Below are positions 34,580-43,071 of a DNA stretch of 64,000 bases, one piece after another. The DNA is taken from contig JAZQEC010000041.1 in assembly GCA_045538755.1 (NCBI GenBank), forward strand, positions 62,001 through 126,000, in the 5' to 3' direction. Source of the stretch: UBA1738 sp045538755 (GTDB lineage Bacteria > Bacillota > Clostridia > UBA1381). How positions within the stretch are numbered: the first letter of the stretch is position 1; each line of letters begins with the position of its first letter. Position numbers and translations under genes: made by a program. The notes under the pieces are model-generated. The model did no database searches, was not told the origin of the DNA, and worked only from the letters and a program-made list of their open reading frames with translations.

Positions 34580-35179
34580 ATGAAAAATATAATTTTAGCA
34601 TCGGGATCTCCGAGAAGAAGGGAAATTCTTGAAAATATCGGACTGGAATTCGATATTTTAATATCGGATGCAGACGAAAGCTCTGTAAATGCAGAAAATT
34701 TGCCTGTTTCTGTTTACGTTCAGGAACTGGCACTTTTAAAGGCGACATCTGCGGCAAAAGCAGCAAAGGCTAAAAATTCACTGATAATTTCTGCTGATAC
34801 AGTTGTTGCTTTAGAGGAAAAGGTATTAGGAAAACCGAAGGACACCGAAGACGCTTTTTCTATGCTGAAGTTACTTTCCGGAAAATGCCACAGTGTATTT
34901 ACCGGCATTTGTGTAATGAGCACTGATAATGCGTTTGCAGTATGTGCGTCGGAAGAAACAAAAGTGTATTTTAAAGAGTTGTCTGATGAGGAAATAACCA
35001 GATATGTAGACAGTAATGAACCGATGGATAAAGCAGGTGCGTACGGGATTCAGGGACTTGGCTCGCTTTTAGTTGAAAAAATAGAAGGAGACTATTTTAA
35101 TGTTGTAGGGCTTCCTGTTTCGAGACTTTCAGAAATATTGAAAAAAGAGTTTGATTTTGATGTGTTAAAAGGAGAATAA
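34580..35179 (+). CDS. maf: Maf family nucleoside triphosphate pyrophosphatase
   Basis: The 199-residue protein has ILASGSPRRREIL at the start, SADTVVALEEKVLGKPKD in the middle, and DKAGAYGIQG with the catalytic residues. Maf proteins hydrolyse non-canonical or UTP/TTP-type nucleotides and sit next to mreB in many bacteria. The stop is 2 bp before mreB, so they are co-translated. Confidence 0.96.
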   Translation: MKNIILASGSPRRREILENIGLEFDILISDADESSVNAENLPVSVYVQELALLKATSAAKAAKAKNSLIISADTVVALEEKVLGKPKDTEDAFSMLKLLSGKCHSVFTGICVMSTDNAFAVCASEETKVYFKELSDEEITRYVDSNEPMDKAGAYGIQGLGSLLVEKIEGDYFNVVGLPVSRLSEILKKEFDFDVLKGE

Positions 35180-35181
35180 GA

Positions 35182-36210
35182 ATGAAGTTCAAATTTTTCG
35201 ATTTTGGCAGTGATGTATGTATAGACCTCGGCACTGTCAATACTTTAATATATATAAAAGGAAAGGGAATTGTTATCCGTGAGCCGTCTGTTGTGGCTAT
35301 CGACAAGTACAGCCAGAAAGTGCTTGCTGTTGGTAATGATGCAGATGAAATGCTTGGCAGAACACCTGAAAATATCGTTGCAATTCGCCCTGTAAGAGAC
35401 GGTGTCATTGCAGATTTTGAAATTACAGAAGCGATGATGAGAAGACTTTTGGGACTTGCCCTTGGTAAAATGGGTGGACTTTTCAAACCAAAGGTTACAG
35501 TATGTGTGCCATCAGGCGTCACAAATGTAGAAAAAAGAGCGGTAATTCAGTCTCTTTTACTTGCCGGAGCAAAAGCTGTTACTTTAATTGAAGAGCCGAT
35601 GGCTGCAGCTTTAGGTGCAGGAATTGATGCCTTAAAGCCGGCAGGGAATATGATTGTGGATATTGGCGGAGGAACTTGTGAGGTTGCAGTAGTTGCACTC
35701 GGAGGAGTAGTGTCATCTCATTCGATGAGAAGCGCGGGTTGTGCTTTTGATAGTTCTATTATTAACTATGTGAAGAAAAAGTACAATCTAACAATAGGCG
35801 ACAAAACAGCAGAGGAAATAAAGCTTGAGCTTGGCTCTGCACTGCCTTATGCCGATGAAGGCGTTTATGAGGTGCGTGGAAGAGACGTTGTAACAGGCCT
35901 TCCAAAGAATATCCGCATATCAGCATCAGAGGTGCGTGAGGCTATGTCGGAAAATATTTTTGCAATTATTGAAGAAATTCGTGAAACTTTAGAAATGACA
36001 CCGCCGGAGCTTATTGCAGATATACTGAAAAATGGCATAACAATTACAGGCGGAGGCGCATTGATAAGAAATATTGATAAGGCCATTGAAGCGGCTATTT
36101 GTGTTCCTGTACGTATTGCGGACGAGCCGCTTGATTGCGTTGTTATCGGGACTGGAATGGCGCTGGAAAATAGTGATATTATAATGCGCTCTGCGGTGGC
36201 TCGTAAATAA
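35182..36210 (+). CDS. mreB: Rod-shape determining protein MreB
   Basis: The 342-residue actin homologue organises lateral wall synthesis. The phosphate-1 loop is CIDLGTVNTLIYIKG, followed by RPVRDGVIADF; the phosphate-2 loop is DIGGGTCEVAVV and the adenosine motif is TGGGALIRNID. Length is normal. The gene lies between maf and mreC. Confidence 0.98.
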   Translation: MKFKFFDFGSDVCIDLGTVNTLIYIKGKGIVIREPSVVAIDKYSQKVLAVGNDADEMLGRTPENIVAIRPVRDGVIADFEITEAMMRRLLGLALGKMGGLFKPKVTVCVPSGVTNVEKRAVIQSLLLAGAKAVTLIEEPMAAALGAGIDALKPAGNMIVDIGGGTCEVAVVALGGVVSSHSMRSAGCAFDSSIINYVKKKYNLTIGDKTAEEIKLELGSALPYADEGVYEVRGRDVVTGLPKNIRISASEVREAMSENIFAIIEEIRETLEMTPPELIADILKNGITITGGGALIRNIDKAIEAAICVPVRIADEPLDCVVIGTGMALENSDIIMRSAVARK

Positions 36211-36234
36211 AAATTTTACAGTGGGGATAAAATA

Positions 36235-37143
36235 ATGTCTTTTTTTAAAAAGAAAGTTTTAAAAATCTTAATAACTATAATCTCCGTTATATTGGTGTTG
36301 TCATTGGTTGCACATTTTGGAGATAATCCGTTGCAACGCGCGGCAAATACAGTAATGTCACCTGTTTTTAGTGTGTTATATAGAGTTGTAACACCTATAA
36401 GAGAATTTTCGGGATATGTAAAAAAAGCACCGAAATATGAACAGGAAATAGAGGATTTAAAAACACAGCTCAATACTCTTAAGATTGAAAACAAGAGCAG
36501 AGAATCTTATATAACCGAAAACAGAAGATTAAAAGAACTTCTTGACTTAAGAGACGGTACAATGTCAGGATATGAAACGGTAACTGCAAGAGTAGTCTCT
36601 TATGAACCGAATAGCTGGTATGACACTGTAATGCTGAATAAAGGAACTAATTCAGGGATTGAGAAAGATGATATAGTTGTCACGGCATTGGGCGTTGTAG
36701 GAAGAATTACAGAGCTTGGCACAAACTGGGCAAAGGTTTCAACAGTTATCAATACTTCAAATTCGGTAGGAATTAAGCTTTCGCGTACGGGTGACGTGGG
36801 TGTTGTAAGCGGAGATGCAAACTTTGCAGAAGATAAAAATTGTAAGCTTGAATATCTTTCAAATGATAAAAATCTTATCAAGGGTGACATTTTAGTAACA
36901 TCAGGACTGGGTGGAATTTATCCTGCAGATTTAATAATTGGGAAGGTTAAGGAAATAAAATCTGACAGTGCAGGAAACCTTGAGTATGCAGTAGTTGAAC
37001 CCAGTGTGGATTTTTCATCGCTTTATGAAGTTTTGATAATTACAGAGATACGAGAGCAACCGACATCGATAGTGGTTGAAAATGAGGTTGTTGTGACGGA
37101 TACACCGGAAGTTGCAGATGGACAAGGAGCTACGATAGAATGA
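36235..37143 (+). CDS. mreC: Rod-shape determining protein MreC
   Basis: The 302-residue bitopic protein has an N-terminal membrane segment (about 9-28), a coiled coil (EQEIEDLKTQLNTLKIENKS) and the double beta-barrel domain (NSWYDTVMLNKGTNSGI, VTSGLGGIYPADLIIGKV). It links MreB to the extracytoplasmic wall enzymes. The stop overlaps the mreD start by 4 bp. Confidence 0.96.
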   Translation: MSFFKKKVLKILITIISVILVLSLVAHFGDNPLQRAANTVMSPVFSVLYRVVTPIREFSGYVKKAPKYEQEIEDLKTQLNTLKIENKSRESYITENRRLKELLDLRDGTMSGYETVTARVVSYEPNSWYDTVMLNKGTNSGIEKDDIVVTALGVVGRITELGTNWAKVSTVINTSNSVGIKLSRTGDVGVVSGDANFAEDKNCKLEYLSNDKNLIKGDILVTSGLGGIYPADLIIGKVKEIKSDSAGNLEYAVVEPSVDFSSLYEVLIITEIREQPTSIVVENEVVVTDTPEVADGQGATIE

Positions 37144-37631
37144 AGAGTGTAAAAATTGCAAAATATGCGCTAATCTGCTTTATTGTGCTTGTTTTTGAAA
37201 TGACTTTCGGGAAATATCTTGCAATTAGCGGAGCAGTGCCGATGCTTACCTTTTGCTTTTGCATAACATTTGCATTGTTTGAAAGTGATATGAATTATAT
37301 CGCATTTGTTTCTGCGACTGCGGGAGCTTTGTTTGACATACTTTCAGGACACGGATTTGGTACATATACTTTGCTTTTTTCACTTTCGGCAATGGCTACA
37401 TTTTTTGTGCGTGATAATTTATTTTCTTCGAAAATTCTGCTTCTTATATGTGATGTTTTTGTGCTTTCGATTTTTGTGGAGACTATATATTTTCTTATTC
37501 ATATTACAGATATTAGCGGTAATTTTTTCACATCTTTTATATCAGTTATACTTCCGGTTGCTGTATATAATATTATAATTTCTTTAGTCTTTTATCCTAT
37601 ATTAAAGCGTATTTTGGTAAAAAGGAGGTAG
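37140..37631 (+). CDS. mreD: Rod-shape determining protein MreD
   Basis: The 163-residue integral membrane protein has five or six hydrophobic segments and the family's FDILSGHGFGTYTLLF motif (about 60). ATGA overlap with mreC gives coupling. It joins the elongasome with MreB, MreC and PBP2. Confidence 0.93.
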   Translation: MKSVKIAKYALICFIVLVFEMTFGKYLAISGAVPMLTFCFCITFALFESDMNYIAFVSATAGALFDILSGHGFGTYTLLFSLSAMATFFVRDNLFSSKILLLICDVFVLSIFVETIYFLIHITDISGNFFTSFISVILPVAVYNIIISLVFYPILKRILVKRR

Positions 37632-37637
37632 GTGTCA

Positions 37638-39719
37638 GTGTCAAAAGGAAGATTACTTTTTATTAAAATAATTCTTGTCCTGATGATTGGTGCGATTATT
37701 TGGCGGCTTTATGATATGCAGATTATAAATGGCAGAGGATATAAAAATTTGTCTGACCAGAGAGTGTCTGCGAATATAACGCAGAATGCACCCAGAGGAG
37801 AAATAACTGACAGGAACGGAAAAGTCCTCGTTACCAACAGAAAAGGATATTCCATAAAGCTTCAAAAAACAGGCATTTCTGATGAGGAGTTTAATGCAAT
37901 GCTTTTGAAGCTTTTTAAAATTTTTGACGAAGACGGATATATATTAACTGATACTTTGCCTGTATCAACAGAAGAACCATTTAGCTATACGTTTGATAGT
38001 GAGGAAGAAAAGAAAAAATGGTTTGAAGGTGCAAAGTCTATTGATATAAATATGACGGCTGACAGTTTAATTGAATATTATCAAAATGCGTATAAAATTT
38101 CACCTGAACTTGACCGAAAAGCAATTCGTCGCCTGGCAGGTCTTAGGTATGATATAAAAAAGTCAGGATTTTCAATAAATACGCAATATGTTCTTGCGGA
38201 CGATGTTTCGGCAACTGTTGTTTCAAAAATAAAGGAGAGACAGAACGAATTTAGCGGAGTTGAGGTGACGCAGGATTATTACAGGCAATATACACAAGGA
38301 AGAATAGCGGCTCATATCTTAGGTAGAATTGGCAAGATATATAAAGAGGAGTACGAAGACCTTAAAGATAAGGGTTACGGAATGAATGATCTTGTTGGAA
38401 AGCAAGGTATTGAAAAGGTATGTGAGGAATATTTAAAGGGAACAGACGGAAGTAAAAATATTTATTATGGAGAAGATACGGAACTTTTAGGCGATGAAAC
38501 TGAAAGCCCGGCTGTGCCTGGAAATTATGTGGTTCTGACAATAGATTCAAATCTTCAAAGGGTTGCAGAGGAGTCTTTGGAACGAAATATAAAACAGATT
38601 GCCGAGGCGGGTAAGGATAAAGAAAAAAAAGGTGGTGACGCTGATTCTGGAGCTGTTGTTGTGCTTGATGTAAATACGGGAGATGTCCTTGCGCTTGCGA
38701 CTTATCCGACGTATGATCCACAATATTTCAGCGAGAGCTATAATGAGCTTGTAGAAGATCCAGCAAAACCGCTTTGGAATAGAGCAATAAGCGGAACATA
38801 TACCCCTGGCTCAACCTTCAAGCCGCTAACTGCTATTGCTGCACTGTCAACGGGTGCAATTTCTACAAAAGAAAATATCCAATGTGACGGAGTTTACCGT
38901 TTTTATGAAGACTATCAGCCGAAGTGCTGGATTTGGTCGGAACAAAAAGAAACACACGGCCCTTTGGATGTGACACACGCAATCGAATATTCATGTAACT
39001 GCTTCTTTTATGAGACAGGAAGACGTGTGGGAATAAATGCAATTAATGAATATGCTGCAAAGATGGGCTTGGGAGAAAAAACGGGAATAGAGCTTTCAGA
39101 AGAAGTGAGTGGAAATGTTTCAAGTCCTCAATATAAGGAAACACTCTATGAAAACAAAACAGAGAAAAGTTGGGTGGGCGGAGACACTATTCAGACAGCC
39201 ATAGGTCAGTCATACTCTGCATTCACACCTATCGGTCTTGCAAACTATGTAGCCACTATTGCAAATGGTGGAACACGATACAAGACAAATATAATAAAAA
39301 GTATAAACTCGTCGGTAGATGGCACAATTATTAAGGAGAATAAGCCGATTGTTGCAAGTACGGTTGAAATCTCTGAGGATAATTTAAATGCAGTAAGACA
39401 GGGTATGCTGGGTGTTGCTGATGAAGGTTCTGCAAAACAAATTTTTAGCGGATATCCGATTAGTGTCGGCGGAAAGACGGGTACTGCACAGATTAGCAAT
39501 AAAGTATCAAATAATGCGCTTTTTGTGTCCTTTGCACCGTTCGACAAACCCGAAATTGCCGTTGCTGTTGTTATTGAACACGGATATAGAGGAGCGAATG
39601 CAGCATACGTAGCAAGAGACATTTATGATGAATATTTCAACTTAAATGCGGCTGCTTCTACGGAAGCTCCTGTCGAAAATGACAAAACGGAAACTAATTT
39701 TAGTGAATTATTGCCATAA
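37638..39719 (+). CDS. mrdA: Penicillin-binding protein 2 (elongasome transpeptidase)
   Basis: The roughly 693-residue class B PBP has an N-terminal membrane anchor, a PBP dimer/pedestal domain (APRGEITDRNGKVL near 50) and a transpeptidase domain with active-site STFKP (about 392), SCN (about 451) and KTGTAQ (about 612). Two tandem GTGs are possible starts. The second (37638) is better spaced, nine bases from AAGGAGG; the first would leave only three. Last gene of the maf-mre cluster. Confidence 0.96.
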   Translation: MSKGRLLFIKIILVLMIGAIIWRLYDMQIINGRGYKNLSDQRVSANITQNAPRGEITDRNGKVLVTNRKGYSIKLQKTGISDEEFNAMLLKLFKIFDEDGYILTDTLPVSTEEPFSYTFDSEEEKKKWFEGAKSIDINMTADSLIEYYQNAYKISPELDRKAIRRLAGLRYDIKKSGFSINTQYVLADDVSATVVSKIKERQNEFSGVEVTQDYYRQYTQGRIAAHILGRIGKIYKEEYEDLKDKGYGMNDLVGKQGIEKVCEEYLKGTDGSKNIYYGEDTELLGDETESPAVPGNYVVLTIDSNLQRVAEESLERNIKQIAEAGKDKEKKGGDADSGAVVVLDVNTGDVLALATYPTYDPQYFSESYNELVEDPAKPLWNRAISGTYTPGSTFKPLTAIAALSTGAISTKENIQCDGVYRFYEDYQPKCWIWSEQKETHGPLDVTHAIEYSCNCFFYETGRRVGINAINEYAAKMGLGEKTGIELSEEVSGNVSSPQYKETLYENKTEKSWVGGDTIQTAIGQSYSAFTPIGLANYVATIANGGTRYKTNIIKSINSSVDGTIIKENKPIVASTVEISEDNLNAVRQGMLGVADEGSAKQIFSGYPISVGGKTGTAQISNKVSNNALFVSFAPFDKPEIAVAVVIEHGYRGANAAYVARDIYDEYFNLNAAASTEAPVENDKTETNFSELLP

Positions 39720-39734
39720 ATGTTGTAAATATTA

Positions 39735-39763
39735 TTTACAAAACTGCATTTTTTTGATATAAT
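39735..39763 (+). promoter_or_regulatory. Sigma-A promoter of mgsA
   Basis: TTTACA, 17 bp, TATAAT. Confidence 0.7.
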
Positions 39764-39795
39764 GGTTCTATATTTTGGTATTGGAGGTAATGAAT

Positions 39796-40200
39796 TTGAA
39801 CATTGCATGTATAGCACACGATAAGAAAAAAGAACTAATGATCCAGTTTTGCATCGCATATAAAGGGATTCTTGAAAAGCATTCTCTTTTTGCAACTGAC
39901 AATACAGGCAAAATGATAACTGAAAATACCGATATGAATGTATACAGGTTTTTGTCAGGTTCACAGGGCGGCGACCAGCAAATCGGTGCAAGAGTTGCAT
40001 ATAACGAAATTGACCTGGTTTTATTTTTCCGTGACCCGATTACTCCTGAAACTTATGAGCCAGATATATCAAATTTGTTAAAGCTTTGTGATATGCATAA
40101 TATTCCGATTGCGACCAATCTTGCAACAGCTGAAGTGCTTATTCATGGTCTTGAAAGAGGAGATATGGATTGGCGTGATATTGTCAACCCAAAAAATTGA
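39796..40200 (+). CDS. mgsA: Methylglyoxal synthase
   Basis: The 134-residue enzyme converts dihydroxyacetone phosphate to methylglyoxal and phosphate, a bypass relieving sugar-phosphate stress. It reads MNIACIAHDKKK at the start, TDNTGKMI, the catalytic SGSQGGDQQIGARV and LFFRDP. The start is TTG at 39796, which is well spaced from TTGGAGGT and matches the family N-terminus; an ATG two codons earlier is too close to the ribosome site. Confidence 0.95.
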   Translation: MNIACIAHDKKKELMIQFCIAYKGILEKHSLFATDNTGKMITENTDMNVYRFLSGSQGGDQQIGARVAYNEIDLVLFFRDPITPETYEPDISNLLKLCDMHNIPIATNLATAEVLIHGLERGDMDWRDIVNPKN

Positions 40201-40206
40201 GTGCTA

Positions 40207-40248
40207 AAGCTCGCTTCTTAGTAAGTTAAGAATCGAGCTTATTTTTTA
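40207..40248 (+). terminator. Terminator of mgsA
   Basis: AAGCTCG/CGAGCTT with an inner TTCTTA/TAAGAA stem, followed by ATTTTTT. Confidence 0.88.
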
Positions 40249-40250
40249 TT

Positions 40251-40283
40251 CAAAATGCGGCTGATATATACAGCCGCATTTTG
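40251..40283. terminator. Bidirectional hairpin between mgsA and the SLH gene
   Basis: CAAAATGCGGCTG pairs perfectly with CAGCCGCATTTTG across seven bases. It most likely terminates the SLH gene on the minus strand. Confidence 0.8.
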
Positions 40284-40290
40284 AATACAA

Positions 40291-41331
40291 TTATTGAACT
40301 GAAACAGCATTTATTCCAATGTTAGTGTTTGGAACTGTGTATTTGGAGTTATGAATTGCATCAGCAATGTTTAAGTTAATGTATGGTCTTATAAGACGAA
40401 TTGCGTCAAATGTACCAGAAATTGTTAGCCCGAATTTGTCAGGGTTATATGTAAGTTGCCCGTTTTCATCTTCGATTGGCTCTGCACAGCCGCGGATAAC
40501 AATACGGTCAGCTGTAACGTTTTCTACAGTAATTCCATTTGGCGAAATATTATCACCAATATATATATCTCCGTCTATTTTAGTATCTTTAAGTATTACA
40601 CCATCACATCTTACCATGGTTTTTCCTGTAAAGGTTTCATTGTATGTACCTGGCTCATCAATGTAGTTTTTGATAAGGTTGTCCATAACAGTAGCAAACT
40701 GTGCACGTGTTATGTAAGCTGTCGGTGTAATTTTGCCGTTTATGCCGTTCCAACCACCGTGAGCAACAACACCTGCAACATAAGGGATTGCCCAGCTTGC
40801 AATTTCATTTTTGTCGCCAAACTGATTAATAACGCTTACATCATAAAGACGTCTTCCTGAAAGAAGATGATTTTCAGGAATTGCATCAGGCATCTGGGAA
40901 AGGAACTGATATGGTGGAAGCAAATCAAATACCTGTGAAAGTACTGTGAAGCATTCCTGGAAGGTAATGTTATCATTCGGCTTCATATTATAGCCATCGC
41001 CTGCGAATGCTCCCATTTCATAAGCCTTTGCCATTGCTAAGCGAACCCAATCAGGTTCGTTTACCACATCAGCGAATTGTGAGATATCGCCTTCTTTTTC
41101 AACCTTGCACGCCCGTGTAATAATAACAGCCATTTCGCTACGTCTTATATTATTGTCAGGACGCACTGTATTATCTTCATATCCCGAAAGAAGTCCATTT
41201 TTAACCGCATTGTCTATTGCAGCAGCAGTTGCCGGATCTGTCGGCATATCTGTAAAGCTTGCAGCGCTTGCATAGCTACCAAACGTAAGAATGGCAGACA
41301 TCATCAGTGCTGAAAATTTAATTTTATTCAT
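40291..41331 (-). CDS. Secreted SLH-domain protein
   Basis: The 346-residue protein has a Sec signal peptide (MNKIKFSALMMSAILTF, cleavage near SYASAA). Three S-layer homology repeats follow (first FTDMPTDPATAAAIDNAVKNG with RPDNNIRRSEMAVI; second FADVVNEPDWVRLAMAKAYEMG; third IASWAIPYVAGVVAHG with TRAQFATVMDN). The remaining 100 residues contain repeating short strands (VILKDTKIDGDIYIGDN, ITVENVTADRIVI) like a small beta-solenoid. SLH domains bind pyruvylated wall polymers. The start follows AAAGGAGAA and replaces an upstream in-frame ATG. Function of the C-terminal part is unknown. Confidence 0.9.
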   Translation of the reverse strand: MNKIKFSALMMSAILTFGSYASAASFTDMPTDPATAAAIDNAVKNGLLSGYEDNTVRPDNNIRRSEMAVIITRACKVEKEGDISQFADVVNEPDWVRLAMAKAYEMGAFAGDGYNMKPNDNITFQECFTVLSQVFDLLPPYQFLSQMPDAIPENHLLSGRRLYDVSVINQFGDKNEIASWAIPYVAGVVAHGGWNGINGKITPTAYITRAQFATVMDNLIKNYIDEPGTYNETFTGKTMVRCDGVILKDTKIDGDIYIGDNISPNGITVENVTADRIVIRGCAEPIEDENGQLTYNPDKFGLTISGTFDAIRLIRPYINLNIADAIHNSKYTVPNTNIGINAVSVQ

Positions 41332-41368
41332 TATGTATTCTCCTTTCATTTTAAACAAATATATTTAC

Positions 41369-41397
41369 ATTATAGCATATAAGTGTTTTAAAGTCCA
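41369..41397 (-). promoter_or_regulatory. Probable sigma-A promoter of the SLH gene
   Basis: TGGACT, 17 bp, TATAAT on the minus strand. Confidence 0.65.
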
Positions 41398-41426
41398 GTG
41401 ATTTTCAATAATTTCTTATATTAATG

Positions 41427-41455
41427 TTGACAATTAAATGGCAGTTTTGTATAAT
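41427..41455 (+). promoter_or_regulatory. Consensus sigma-A promoter of rhaB
   Basis: TTGACA, 17 bp, TATAAT, 63 bp before the ATG. No clear operator palindrome is seen. Confidence 0.87.
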
Positions 41456-41518
41456 ATGGGTATAAATATTTGGTTTTAGTTTGATTTACTTTGAATTATT
41501 AGAAATGGAGAGAAAATA

Positions 41519-43006
41519 ATGGGAAAAACTTATAAATTTTTAGCATTTGACTTTGGTGCATCAAGCGGACGTGCGATGCTTGCCACTTATGACGGTGAAA
41601 AAATCACTCTTGAAGAAAAGCATCGTTTTTCTAATGATCCGGTAATTTTAAACGGCGGAATGTATTGGGATGTGTTAAGACTTTTCCACGAAATAAAGCA
41701 GGGAATTTTAAAGTGTGTAAATTCAGGTGACCGTGATATAGATTCTATTGGTATTGATACCTGGGGTGTTGACTACGGACTAATCGATAAAAACGGAAAG
41801 CTTTTAGGAAATCCTTATCATTATCGTGACACTCGTACTGAAGGTATGTATGATGAGGCATTTAAGCTTGTGCCTAAGGAAAAAATTTTTGAGGAAACAG
41901 GTATATCTTTTAACTGGTTTAATACTCTTTTTCAAGTGCTTGCTGCAAAGCTTTCAAAAGATGTAACGCTTGATGTGGCAGATAAGCTTTTGTTTATGCC
42001 TGACCTTTTCAACTATTTTCTAACAGGCGAAGTAAAGTGCGAATATACGATAGCTTCAACATCTCAAATGTTTAATTCTGAAAAACAAGAATGGGCAGTG
42101 GAACTTCTTAATAAACTTGGACTTCCGACAAATATTTTCCCTAAAATGGTTTACCCAGGTGATAGGATTGGTCTTTTGAAGGAAGAGATTGCAGAAGAAC
42201 TTGGTGTTGACCGAATTCCTGTTGTTGCAGTTGCATCACACGATACGGGTTCTGCGGTTGCATCTGTTCCTGTTACAGACGGTGAGGAATTTATTTATAT
42301 TTCAAGCGGAACTTGGTCACTGATGGGTGTTGAAATCGACAAGCCGATGATAACAGAAGATGCCTTAAACTACAACTTCACAAATGAGGGCGGAGTTAAT
42401 AAGACAATAAGATTTTTGAAGAATATAATGGGATTATGGCTTATTCAGGAATCACGCCGTCAATGGGACAGAGAAGGTACACTTTTATCATTTGACGAGC
42501 TTGAAAAGCAGGCAAGAGAAGCGACACCGTTTGCAAGCCTCATTGATCCTGACTACCATAAATTCCAGACACCGGGAAATATGCCAAAGAGAATTCGTGA
42601 GTACTGTGAAATGACAGGACAAAAGGTCCCTGAAACAAAGGGCGAAATTGTTCGCTGTATTGCGGAAAGCCTTGCTTTTAAGTACCGTCAGGTTATTGAA
42701 GGAATGGAAGATACAACCGGTAAAAAATATAATGTTATAAATATTGTAGGCGGCGGAATTAAGGACAAGATGATTTGTCAGTTTACTGCAAATGCTACAA
42801 ATAGAACAGTTTCAACAGGCCCTGTTGAAGCAACAAGTATCGGTAATGTAATTGTTCAGGGAATGGCGATGGGTGCAATTAAAGACCTTTCTGAAGGAAG
42901 AAAAATTGTTAAAAATTCATTCCCGATTAATGTTTATAATCCGCAGGATTTCGATAAGTGGGACGAAGCTTATAAAAACTGGAAGAAAATTTGTAATTTA
43001 AAATAA
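41519..43006 (+). CDS. rhaB: Rhamnulokinase
   Basis: The 495-residue FGGY-family kinase phosphorylates L-rhamnulose at C1. The N-terminal ATPase motif is AFDFGASSGRAML. Also seen: SIGIDTWGVDYGLID, AVASHDTGSAVASVP, YISSGTWSLMGVE, and the C-terminal IVGGGIKDKMICQFTANAT. It is alone: no rhamnose isomerase, aldolase or regulator lies next to it. GGAGAG ribosome site. A terminator follows directly. Confidence 0.95.
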   Translation: MGKTYKFLAFDFGASSGRAMLATYDGEKITLEEKHRFSNDPVILNGGMYWDVLRLFHEIKQGILKCVNSGDRDIDSIGIDTWGVDYGLIDKNGKLLGNPYHYRDTRTEGMYDEAFKLVPKEKIFEETGISFNWFNTLFQVLAAKLSKDVTLDVADKLLFMPDLFNYFLTGEVKCEYTIASTSQMFNSEKQEWAVELLNKLGLPTNIFPKMVYPGDRIGLLKEEIAEELGVDRIPVVAVASHDTGSAVASVPVTDGEEFIYISSGTWSLMGVEIDKPMITEDALNYNFTNEGGVNKTIRFLKNIMGLWLIQESRRQWDREGTLLSFDELEKQAREATPFASLIDPDYHKFQTPGNMPKRIREYCEMTGQKVPETKGEIVRCIAESLAFKYRQVIEGMEDTTGKKYNVINIVGGGIKDKMICQFTANATNRTVSTGPVEATSIGNVIVQGMAMGAIKDLSEGRKIVKNSFPINVYNPQDFDKWDEAYKNWKKICNLK

Positions 43007-43020
43007 GAATATTAAAAAGG

Positions 43021-43056
43021 ATAATCTCATAGTATCTACTATGGGATTATTTTTTT
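43021..43056 (+). terminator. Terminator of rhaB, abutting the sipL ribosome site
   Basis: ATAATCTCATAGTA pairs with TACTATGGGATTAT (one wobble), followed by seven T residues. AGGAGG of sipL begins immediately after the T tract. Confidence 0.9.
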
Positions 43057-43071
43057 AGGAGGATATTAAGG